DNA of 64,000 nt from Scedosporium boydii (taxonomy: Eukaryota > Ascomycota > Sordariomycetes > Microascales > Microascaceae): assembly GCA_002221725.1 (NCBI GenBank), contig NJFT01000128.1, positions 1-64,000 of the forward strand, in the 5' to 3' direction. Both the position numbers and the translations under genes were made by a program. Shown piece after piece: positions 13,201-24,214 of the stretch. Under the pieces are notes generated by a model. That model saw only the letters and a program-made list of their open reading frames with translations, searched no databases and had not been told where the DNA came from. Position 1 is the first letter of the stretch. Each line of letters starts with the position of its first letter.

Positions 13201-16200
13201 GAAACAAATAAACTCCCGGCAGAAGACAGGAAACATCAAGAAACGAAACGCTGGGCCAAAAGCATAAACCTCCCGCGAAATATGGAGCATTAAAAGATAT
13301 CGGATGAAGGAAGGGTGAAAATCGCCAGAAACCGTTGGTTGAGGGAAATGTTGTGGACCAAACACGTCTTCCTCGGAAGACGAGACAATAGTTGGACAAC
13401 ATGCAAGATGTGGCCTATTGTCATTGAGGGTGAGTCTATCGAAATTTGACGCTATTCGGATTGAGTTTTTCCCTCAAAGTTCAATCATACTCGTACGTCT
13501 ACTTCGTCCATCAATTGACAACGTGGAAAATGTACATGCAGCCAGGGCAAAGTTTGATAGCTCGATGCGTGTGCGGTGCAAGACGCGAACACGCTATCCG
13601 CACGTAATTTTGTCCATACGAAGTCTACATGTTCTTTTGCGCCAGTGGCCCAGTATCAAATATTTGATTGCGGATGCGGGTGCAGCGCTAGTCTTCTAGG
13701 TCAATTAGGTCAATATTTGAAGAAATTTTTGGCCGCAAGACGGTGGAGAACTAATATTGAGGAATGCTCTTTTTTAGTTTTGTTAGATTGATGATTCCGT
13801 GAACCATCCAGCCTTGTGGACATAGTGTACACTATGCTACCTTTCCACCATTGAGCTTGTGGGGACCTAGCGAAATAGCTTTACGCAGGTCTATCTGGAA
13901 CGAAGCCGCTTGTTCCGGGAGCCGTTCTGCTCGTCTCTCAGGACTAGGGTAACAAGCCCCGTTGCCACCTCGCACGTCCTGCAGCATGACGCTCACGCGG
14001 GGGGTCGCGATGCCGTTCGGCGTTTGAAGATGAAAGTCAAGGTTAGATATCCCAGACGTTTTCCCGGGTTCACCATCCAGGGGACTCATCACCTCCGGTT
14101 CCGGGTCTCCAATTTACCGGGAGGCAATTCTAGAAGGATATGACAACTCTCTTAGTTCTCCTGAACTATCTTTAGTGACGAGATGCCGACTCGGCTTCGG
14201 CCTTTCAACACAATCACCGGTGGGTCCGGCCCCAGCGAAAAAGATCCAAAAGAGTTCTCATCTTCGTAGTTTGAAAAGATAAGAAGAGGATCCTCTTCTC
14301 GCACCGGCCAATGGCCACCCTAACATTTTGAACGCTGTATCCAAAAAAGTGGAAAAGGAGATAAAATGAACTTGGGAACTTGCCGACAGCGCTATCGCTT
14401 GCACTTCCCGAGCCTCCGAGAATCTCCCGTTTTTCTACCCAGTTTGGCCCTCGGCCCCACAAAAACCTTGCTTCTCGAACCTCACCGCACTGGACGTGCT
14501 TGCGGCTCCAAGGCAAAAGCACCCATTTAATTTTCTTTTCTTTTTAAATGAGGCCGATGACGTGCGGCGGTGATCGGTATTGGTGCTTCCGGCCGCTCCG
14601 GGAGATGCGGCTAACCTAAGTGGAGGGAGGACCCGGGTGTGGCTCTTGGAGTGGAGTTGGGGGTGTGTTTGGACGTTGTTTGACGCTGTCTTGCCCTCAA
14701 CTTTGATCAATCGGCGGTGTGAAGATGGCGAAAGGCCAAGGGTCGTGTTTCAACAAAGCCGATGGGAACTAGAGGCCTGCTCCGAGATCTAGAACTCCCG
14801 TTCCGGCCATGTCGGAGATATGGCAGACTTGCAAAACGAGGATCTCTAGCACGACATCTAGACCTCAAACACCACTCATGCCAGACAAGTCGTCTTCAGC
14901 GGCATCGTAGTACCCATTCTTTTGTGCATCGGAGGATATGCAAAGGGCGTGTCCTGTCCACGGGCTTGGCTTCTTCGCCTGCCAAGATCTGCCTTTTACT
15001 CGCCAAGCCTCACCTTCTTCAATCGCCAAGATATGAGTTCTTTACTCGCCAAGATTAATCCATTCTTTGTCCGTGGCATAATACTACAAGTACCGCCTCA
15101 GCCCCCAGCCCCCAATCTTTGGCGCGATGCTCTTTGATGCCTATCGTAGAGTAGTGTCGTCCCAATCACACATCTTATTCTCCGATGCCAAGAAAGAATG
15201 AACCCCCGTTACGTCTCTTCCCGCATCCTTTTTCCTAGCTATAATACGTCATCCGCTTCCCAGCCAACCACTGAGCTCTCTGCGCGAGCTTAAGCTCCAG
15301 CAGTCTAACTACAACTACACATGCATACATAAGCAACGACCTCTGCACTGCCCGCCGTGCCATCGCCTTCCCTAGTTTGCATCGAGTTGTTTACGCGGGA
15401 AAGTCTGTTAGTTGCTTCAGAACCCTCCGTTTAAGCTTGCAGAGGACCATTTCGGCCGGCAGTGGCTGTGCCTGCTGCATTTCGGGAGGGGGAAGAGAGG
15501 CGAGATTCCCTCTGCACACACAACAACGTGGTCCGGTATCATGAGCTACCAACCTCCTTCCCCTCCGCGCTAGTCACATCGTCCTTCCCCTCATCTGTTC
15601 CCCCGCTTTCTTACACAGACATTGTGATGCTGTCGATGGGAGGGGATCAGCTTGACGACAGGTGAAAAGTCAGTGACTTTGTATGAATCCCGTCTGAGCC
15701 TAGCTAGCTTGGACGGATGCGGCATGGCCTCGAGAGCAAGTTGTCGAGGCTCCCTCCACGGCATCACCTCTCGTCCCGTTCCTCCACACCTTCGGTAGTT
15801 GCCCGCACGTAACTCTAGATTGTTTTGTTATAGAAACCTTCGACATTTCATGTCCTAGACAGAATATCCTCAACAACGCTGTATCCCACTTTTATAACAC
15901 GAAAGGCGATAGACGTGTTTGGGATTCCTGTTGTTCTTGGTCCGTTGCCCAGACATCTTGCGTGAATTGGAGATCTCTTTCCTAGGCTTACCGTCGTACT
16001 CTATACCAATATGGGCTCCGATTGATCAAAATGGCAGTTGGCGTGCTATACATGACGTTGAAGGTTATATGTCCCAGCCCATATCAGCTTCCCACGGCTA
16101 CCTTGGCCCTTCACCGAATACTTGATATAAGGCTACGTTTTTAATATATGGAGAATATTTCGGTTCCACAGTTGACTTCAGAATCTCTTTCGCTATTCAA

Positions 16201-18659
16201 GAATGAGTAGAGCATGTATACGTTCATACGACAACCACCTTTCTTTTATATCATACAGGCAGGCTTGGCTCGCAAGCGTCTGATATCACCGTCCAGAAAC
16301 ATCACGGATTATAATGAATAGTAGGAGCAGTGGACTCCCACAGCCCTCGGAGGGCCAAGCTCACTCCCCATTGTGAGTTCCTGCTCTGTCCATATCCGTG
16401 TCTCCGTTTGCAACTCAAGGCTCATCATAGTCCTCAGGTTGGATGGTCCCCCTCTTATTGACTTCGTCGCTATTTGCAGAGACGTACCATGCAAAGGAAC
16501 AGAGACATTGGACGGTTTACACCAGAACAGAACGAGTCACTACTGGTTCTTACGGTAGGTATGAACCCACCACTGCCACTGCCACTCCTTGTGGATGGGC
16601 CTACACTTCTATCCTCGATAATGCTATTATCTAGAGCTGTGGCAAGATAGCTCTCAAACTAATCAGCTCATATAACCTCTTATCCGGCAACATCATAGGT
16701 ATGTAGTCGGGCTGCTTCGAGGAATCAAAACGTGTAGGAGCTGGTATCGTAACCTCAAACGGCTAAATTCCCGATGCTTAGAATGTTCCGTTTATTCCAA
16801 CGCGTCACGACATTAGGATTCTTGGAGGGCTCTTCTGGAGCAACCCGAGACACAGTTGGATGACAGACACTATCTCTGGGACTTATTTTCAACATGTAGA
16901 AAAGTAGAAGTGCCTGATATCGACGCAGAGCAGTAGCTTTAGGAAGCTAGGTAAGCCTGGCCTTGTCGTCTCCTGTCTAGCTATTCTGGGCTATCAATCT
17001 TCTTGAAGGCTGATGACACTCGCTATGGCCGGGCATCATCGAGGTGTCCAAGACCAACCCGGCATTGGTCATAGAGACTCGATGCCTACATCGAATCCTA
17101 TTCGGCTTACAAAGGCAAAGGTGCATTTGACAGTACGAAGGAATCTGATATCAGGGATTCGACGTCTGTGTCTTCAGCCATCGTACGATCATTTTAACGC
17201 AGTCAAGATCCTTGCTTGGCTCAATCACTTTCAACAACTCCTTGATCCAGTAGGATCAGGCCATCAAAACAAGGTGCCGTGCGGATGACAATTCCCGGTT
17301 CTATTCTATTCATTGAATTGTGGTCCATCTCAGCTTTGTCCCACGTTAATAATGGCCTGTCTATTGCATGACTTACAGCCTCAACCAAACCATTTTCTCT
17401 GGTGAATATAAACTCAAGGAGGGTGACGGACGTGCCTTCCTCTAGACTTTTGACGGTGGCGGGCGCGCGTGTTATATATATATATATATCTATGAAAATT
17501 CGGCTCAGGATTCTCCACGACCCATGGAAGCTCGAGTGGTCGGGCGGTGACGCACTGCCTACAAACTACTCCGTACTTCCGTAAGGCGCCGGCGTGGAAC
17601 CCGGTCTGGTCAAACCATGAGGCGTGGAGGAAATTGGGAACTGGACAAGCGAAGTTTGGGTGTTGGGGGGAGGGGGAGAAGCGGGAATTCCTTTTTTTTT
17701 TCTTTTGCTGGATCATCTTCATATATCTAGAAGTCTTTTTTTTCTGCTTCTCCTCCTCGAGAGGCCTTCTCCTTGGGGCCTGTTGAGAATGGGAAGTGTT
17801 TCGAGGCACCTGGTGATGCTCGAGGTTCAGTTGAGGGAGAGGCTTGGGGAAGTTGAGCGTTCGAAACTGGGTAAGAACTACTTTTTTCCAACACTCGCCA
17901 AATGCTCAGCTGGAAGATGTTGAATGTTGACCTATTAAATCCTCGAAGAGTTAACAACACATGCAGTCCCAGTAAGCATCCTAGTGCCTAGGCACAGGAC
18001 GAAAGAGCGGGATTGTCCGGATGCTCTCCCCGACTGCATGGAGCTGCTGCATGAACCGCCCCCCAGCCATGCATGCTCAATGATGGTGCTCCACGTCGAT
18101 ATGTACTTCGACCGAGAGGTACGAAGCCATGCAGGAAGAATGATTCCATCCATCTCCTCGACGTCCCCCTACCCTCAAGCTGGAAAAAGAAGATTGAACA
18201 CACCGCAAACCGTTCGAGTTAGCATCGGTCTGGTACCATTCATTACCCTGGCCAGCCCGCAATTTCCACTTCATCTCGCCGGTTCTCCAGGATCCTGCTA
18301 GGCAGATGCAGTGCCTTGTGCAACTCCACAATGCTATCTGATGGCGACGAGGCAACCTGACAAACTCTCCACAGCAGGGGTTTAGAGGACGATAGCCCTG
18401 ACAGCTCGGAGCCGTTTTCCGTCACTATGAATGAGTACCACAACAAGATTCTAATTAGACGCCCAAAGCGTGTTCTTTATTCGTCCCACTATCGATGAGC
18501 AAGAGCTAGCAAGACAAGAGAGAAAAGAAAGCAACTAGGCAAGGTGCCAAGTTCTTGGGGAATAGAGAAAAAAAGCCACTCCATTTTTTATAGTCCATCC
18601 TTCAGCCGTGTGGAAGAATAATGACGAAGTCCCGTCCCTCTAGTAAAACGCCGGTTTCC
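4297..18659. other. 14.4-kb interval without a recognisable gene
   Basis: All open frames here are short (none above about 140 codons), overlap on both strands, and none resembles a known domain or extends through plausible introns. I saw no tRNA, snRNA or transposon coding remnant. Base composition is ordinary, not the AT-rich pattern of RIP-mutated repeats. The stretch nearest PMA1 (4300-5350) is probably its promoter and leader, with a purine tract at 5040-5081. Short words recur: ATCAATTGAT at 4902, 6221, 6749, 10400, 11903 and 11920, and TACGAAGTA or its complement at 5085, 6657, 6982, 7625, 8863 and 9782. An unannotated long non-coding RNA or distal regulatory DNA is possible but cannot be shown from sequence. 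Confidence 0.6.
17473..17489. repeat. TA dinucleotide microsatellite
   Basis: Seventeen bases of alternating T and A in the gene-free interval between PMA1 and YHM2. Confidence 0.9.
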
Positions 18660-19958
18660 TTAATGCTTAGCCGTGACCTTCTCGCCGGTCAAACTCTCTA
18701 TATAACTCTTGGCCCTGTAAATCCCCGAAGACATTAGCATGCGTTTTATTCAAAAGACCGCGAAAAGGCAAGGGGGAGGTTAGGAGAAAAACTTACATGT
18801 CACCCATGGCAACCATGCAAACCGTCTGCCAAACGCCAAGACCAATGCGAGGAGTAACGCCACGATACAGACCCTTGATACCGTTGTTCTGATAAATGTA
18901 CTTGAAAGTGTTACCGACAGTCATCTTCTTAGGTCGGTTAGGATCGTCAGTCTTGCTCTGCATCTCGACGCGAATGACCTCGATGGGCTGGTTCCAGGTG
19001 CTGATACCACCACCGACGGCAGAAGCGACAATCTTCTCCCAGGCGGCGAGCTTATCCTTTTCGTCCTTGCCGGTGACCTTGCGGATGCCCTGCTCGACGA
19101 GACGGCTGAAACCGAATCGGCTACCCCAGTTGGTCATCTGGCGGATGGCGACGGCGTTGACGCCCTTGTTGATGCCGCGGATGCCCTCCTTGCGCCAGAT
19201 GCCCATGAAGGTCTCGAGCGTGGTGGGGGGCTTCTGGCCGGCGGCGGCGAGCTTGTGCTTGGTGATCTCGACCGTCTTCATGCAGGTACAGAAACCCATG
19301 GTGGCGTAGGCCTGGGCGACACCTCCGGTGACACCACCAATGATGCCACCGCCGAATTCAGAGGCGCCGAAGCTGCGCGCATAGTATTCGGCTTCGGAGG
19401 CAACGAAAAGGAGCACCGCTCCCTTGGTCGAGGCTTCGATCCAGGCCCAAGGAATGAGACCTTGGTAGACTGTTGCGGAGGGAAGGGGGAAAAAAAAGTT
19501 AGTCACCGATATCGCACTTTCACATGTCGACATAAAACGCGGATGCTCCACATTGGAGCAAGACGCGGGATTGTGGTGGAATGGCGAAGAAAAAAGAGGA
19601 AAAAAAAAGAAAAAGATAAAAAAGGGGGAAATAGGGAAGAGGGTGAATGCCCGGTAATAAGGCGATGAAGAAAACAAAGAAGACGATGGCAAAGAGAAGA
19701 GAAAGACTTACATCCTAGAACGCCGCCTCGGCCCCAGATGCGCCCAAGAGCAGTCAGGAACCCATCACCGCGGTGGGCGGCCATGGTAGTCTTGGTGACC
19801 TCGAGAGGCTGGCCGAGGGTGGTGACCTCGAACATGTTGAGACCGGCGCCCAGCAGCAAGTTGGAAAACTTGACGGGCTTCTTCTCCAGCTTCTTCGGTT
19901 CTGCGCCGGGCGCGGCAGGCGCGACGGGCGCAGCGACGGAGGCAGAGTTGGCGACCAT
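18660..19958 (-). CDS. yhm2: Mitochondrial citrate/2-oxoglutarate carrier, YHM2 type
   Basis: Three exons (19712-19958, 18797-19469, 18660-18714) give 324 residues. It is a mitochondrial carrier family protein of three about 100-residue repeats. The repeats carry the atypical Yhm2 signatures [22 protein letters not shown] and [14 protein letters not shown] in place of the usual PxD/ExxK/R. The stretches [20 protein letters not shown] and [20 protein letters not shown] are close to yeast Yhm2. The established role of that protein is exchange of matrix citrate for cytosolic oxoglutarate, feeding cytosolic acetyl-CoA and NADPH. I chose the ATG at 19958 because homology begins soon after it; the frame is open further upstream. 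The tail ends TGEKVTAKH. It lies 2.5 kb from citrate synthase on the same strand, the enzyme that makes its substrate. Confidence 0.95.
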
Positions 19959-22451
19959 GACTGTTTCGGCGATTATCGTAAAAGGGGCCCTGACCAAGGG
20001 AATAGGGTGCTTCTTCGCAGGAAGGGAGAAATAGTTAGGAACTATGTAGTATGCAGCTTTGCTAAGCAAGAGTGGGAGGATGGGGGTGAAAAGGGTTCTA
20101 AAAGTGGGCGGGAGCCGAGGGATGGGGAGCTTGGAGGTTTTATTACCTCGGGAGGACTAGGAACGAAGTGCAACGTGAGGGCAGGGCAGTTTGAGCACAG
20201 GCGGTGTAAGCACAACTCACTCACTGGACAGTTGAGCTTTTGAGGTGTCAGGGGGAGGCGAACTTGGAGGGTGGGCAAGGGCCAGATAGTGGAGGGTGAC
20301 TGCAAATTTAGTGGTGGGCAGCCGGTGATTGGGGCTTATCTGGAAGCACACTCGCTGTAACACGGAGCTGGCACACACACCTCGAACTGATCAATGCGGA
20401 AGTATTGATTGAGCACTTTTGCTGGGACTCGATCAATCAATTAATCTGGGAGACTTGAGTATTCTCCTGTTCCTCGCGAACAATCAGAGGGTGAGCTGAC
20501 AAAAAACCAGAAATATTGACGCGACCGGTCGGGAATGTGTTTGGCTTTCGTTCCATGTACGGCCGGCGAGCTACTCGAATTGTTTTACAGTCCATCCCGG
20601 CCGAGGCAAGATTCTATCTTCTTCCCCGTGTCGAGATAAGAGATTCTGCACGTGTTTCTACATCATTTGAAGAGTGGAAAGCAAAGCCGGGAAGCTCCAG
20701 GGACGGGCTGTGATAGCAGCATGCATAATTGCGACCGCGACCGCCTCACGAATTTTGCTTCTTGTCCATTGATCAATGTCGTACAGAGAAGAAAAAAATA
20801 TCTCAAATGCCAGTCGGAAGCTGCTGCAAGTAATTGATGGGTTCATGAACACACCGCCAATACTGCTTCGCGCAAAAAAGGCAAAAGGCAAATCTTCGAT
20901 ATTCGGGTTCTTCCCCTCTGATGCTGCAAGCTCTCAAAGCTCCCAACCAGTTGGCACGCCTCATCTGGCGTGCTTGGCGAAATGGGAATTCCCGGCATGT
21001 TGAGAGCTGACGCCTCAATGGTTGAGAACCCCGGGCACAAATTCCAAGACAATGACGGTATAACAATCAGGGCCCCTGCCACACCAAACTTGTGCCATCC
21101 GAACAAGCAATATAAACTATGACTTGTTTGTACAAGAAAATACGAGCTTGCGTCATGGAATCGCATTCTTGTGTGTAGCTCTAGCGACGAGTGAACTTGA
21201 CCCAATTTGTGAAGATTGGCATTAGGATGAGGCTGCCAATCCTCGATTGGCACAAGCTCCTCAACTTTTCCGTGTCCGCGCAAGCTTCGAATTGCGTCGT
21301 TCAACGGATTGCCAGGTACAAAGATACGGCGAGTTACATTTAAGGGCCGGCGGGGATAGCTGTGCTACCGGAGTACTGGTACCTCGGACATAATCCCGCC
21401 AGCCTCATCCTGTTTATTGTTAGTGTTGACAAGGACCAGCTCCCCAAACAAGCAATCAATCAATCATTCCTCTAACTATACTATGTACGAAGTATTGATT
21501 TCGGGTAACGATGGTCGCCGTCTCAATTAATGCTGCCTACATAGAAGTCAAGAGTCCCTTGCTGGATCAATTCAGTGAGCTAGGGAAAATATATTGGCGG
21601 GGCACTAGGATAGGGGTCCTCAACATTCGAGTACGAAGTGATATTTTGAGATTGACACCTGAGATTCATCTCGTCACACAAGGGACCTGGCTTCTTGTCT
21701 TCTTGTCGCAGCGCCGTACTGATACCTCGCGGCGTGGCCAAGGGGGAGGCACTCAATGCTGGAAAAACCAAGCTTAGGTTCAAAGTTGAGGCTGACAGCA
21801 TGGCGTGAAACACAGTCAGCTGCTCGTCGAAATGTTGATAGTCCCCAATGACCCCCAATGACCCCCAATGATTTTATGCGCTCTGATCTCTGATCCCAAC
21901 ATCAAGGGCACGGAATTTGTTTGATAGGATCCTCATTAAGTTTGCGCCGTCACCCATGAATGTCACTCACACTCTTGCAAACGGGAACGGGACAAAACAT
22001 GTAAAATTCTACTTTTCTCCCACCGGTTCTAAAGTACACTACACTCATCGGCGCAGTCTAGACAGGATATTAAAACAAAATCGGAAATCCTCAACGAATG
22101 CGCTCTGCGCCCATGCATCAATGTATTGTACAAACGCAGTGTGTATCATCGGGGTTGTCCCCAAACCCTGCCCTCCCTTTAGTTCTCGGTAAAACAAAAA
22201 TATTAAAAAGAAAAAATTGTCGCTCCAAACTTCTCCTCCAAAAAGATCGGCGGCGTTTTGTGGTTGCACCGGATGTGCCCAAAAATTTACGGGTGTCCGA
22301 TACTGTCCTCTAAATTGGGGTGGCGGTAGTTGTAGTCGTGTAGTGGGTCATGACTTAGTGAGTAGGCTAGTGCAGGAGCTGGCTGCACCATAGCAGTTGC
22401 ATGAATGCTGTGCAACAAGCTTTCTTGATCGTATTGTACGTAGTTCTAAAT
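19959..22451. other. Intergenic between YHM2 and citrate synthase
   Basis: Holds the YHM2 promoter and the 3' end of the citrate synthase gene. No coding signal. TACGAAGTA occurs at 21486, and a three-copy 10-bp tandem repeat lies at 21841-21870. Confidence 0.55.
21841..21870. repeat. Three tandem copies of a 10-bp unit
   Basis: The unit ACCCCCAATG is present twice exactly, with a third copy that differs at its start. Small minisatellite in intergenic DNA. Confidence 0.8.
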
Positions 22452-24214
22452 TTAGAGCTTGTTGGTGATCTCAATCCACTTCTGGGTCGAGAAACTCTTG
22501 GGTCTGTAAAAAGGTGCAAAGTCACGTTAGCAATCGTTACAAGTTTTCATTGCGCAGGGATGTTGGAAAGTGGATGTGGGCCATTGCTTACCGCTCAATG
22601 GGGGCACCAACAGCGCGGTCAATGATGAGCTGAGGAAGGACACCAATGGCCCTAGAAACACCGAAGAGGACGGTGTAGTAGCTGGCCTGGGTGAGACCAT
22701 AGTGCTGGAGAAGGACACCAGAGTGGGCATCAACGTTGGGGTAGGGGTTCTTGGTCTTGCCGTGCTCGGTGAGGACACCAGGGGCAATCTTGTAGACCTG
22801 GCTGACGAGCTTGAACATGGGGTCCTCGGGCATCTTCTCCTGGGCGAAGGTGCGCTGCGCAGTGTATCGGGGGTCAGTCTTGCGGAGAACAGCGTGGCCG
22901 TAACCGGGGACGACGCGGCCGGAGTTGAGGGTAGACCAGAGGTAGTCAGTGATGGCCTTGTCGCTGAGATCGTCGCCAATGACCTTCTTCATCTCAGTAA
23001 GCCAGTTGAGGACCTCCTGATTGGCAAGACCGTGAAGGGGACCGGCAAGACCGTTGAGACCAGCGGCGAGAGAGAGGAAAGGGGAGCTCAAAGCAGAGCC
23101 AACCAAGTGGGTGGTGTGGGCGCTCACGTTGCCACCCTCGTGGTCAGTGTGGATGGTGAGGTAGAGACGGAGAAGCTCAACGAAGTCGGCGTTGCCGCCG
23201 AAGCCGAGCTGGTTGGCGAAGTTGAAACCGTAGTCCTTGTCCTTCTGGACGGGGGCAACCTTGCCGCCGCCGAAGACATTCTGGTAGATGCGGGCGGCGA
23301 TGGTGGGGAGCTTGGCAATCAAGTCCATAGAGTCCTCGAAAGTGTAGCCCCAGTAGTCCTTCTTGTTGATACCCTGGGCATAGGCCTTGGCGAACGAGGA
23401 GGTCTGCTCGAGCGCGGTGACGGCAAGAGAGAACTGGGCCATAGGGTGGAGGTCGTTGGGGCAGTTGTCAATCAAGTCCTCGACGAACTTGGGGACTTCG
23501 GCGCGGGCAGCCCAGTCGGCAGAGAGCTCACGGACCTGCTGCTCGGTGGGGACCTCGCCGGTAAGAAGGAGCCAGAAGAGACCTATATGCACGAAAGAGC
23601 GTCAGCCTTCATCGACAAGATTTGCGATCAATGCGCAACATGGCTATCTTTCAAAACTTACCCTCAGGGAGGGGCTCCTTGCCACCGGGAGCCTTGGGAA
23701 GGACCTCCTGGCACTCAGGGATGGTCTTGCCGCGGAATCGGATACCCTCCTCGGGGTCGAGGACGGATCCCTCCCAGACGAGGCACTTGATGCCACGGGC
23801 ACCACCATATACCTGGTCAAGGGTGACCTGATCTACGACCTTCGAGCCATGCTGCCTGTTCAATTGCGAAATGGTCAGCATTCCGAATCATCCCAGAATA
23901 TATTTTATGTATAAGTGGTTGCGAGAAGGGTCCAAACTTACTTGCGAAGGGCCTTGATCTCCTCAATCTTTTCGGGAATGAGCTCGCCGAATCGCTCCTT
24001 GAGGGTCTGTCGCAAAGAATTAGCACCGCGGTTCACAAACCCATTGAGCACAACGCGACAATCGGGCATGAATTTAAAAGCTCGCATGTCATACCTTAGA
24101 CTTCGCAGAGTAGTACCTGGCAGTCTGGAAAGCGGCGAGCTTGGTGTTGAAGGCGGGCGCCTTGGTGAAGGTAGCTCGGATGGCTGAGGAGCTAAGTCGC
24201 GAAACGACAGCCAT
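22452..24214 (-). CDS. cit1: Citrate synthase, mitochondrial
   Basis: Five exons (24095-24214, 23942-24006, 23662-23855, 22592-23582, 22452-22503) give 473 residues. The enzyme condenses acetyl-CoA and oxaloacetate to citrate, the entry step of the TCA cycle. The first 36 residues are rich in Arg, Ser and Ala without acidic residues and end in ARYYSA, a typical matrix-targeting peptide. The catalytic residues of the family are present: His in [10 protein letters not shown], His in [15 protein letters not shown] and Asp in [31 protein letters not shown] is the usual N-terminal-lobe motif. The C-terminus is [12 protein letters not shown]. All introns keep phase. The next gene downstream on the same strand is the citrate carrier, so the two are likely coexpressed (inference). 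Confidence 0.97.

Noticed and set aside
22570..23790. 406-codon + strand frame opposite citrate synthase
   Set aside because: Antisense shadow of the citrate synthase exon, same codon-bias effect, no recognisable motif.
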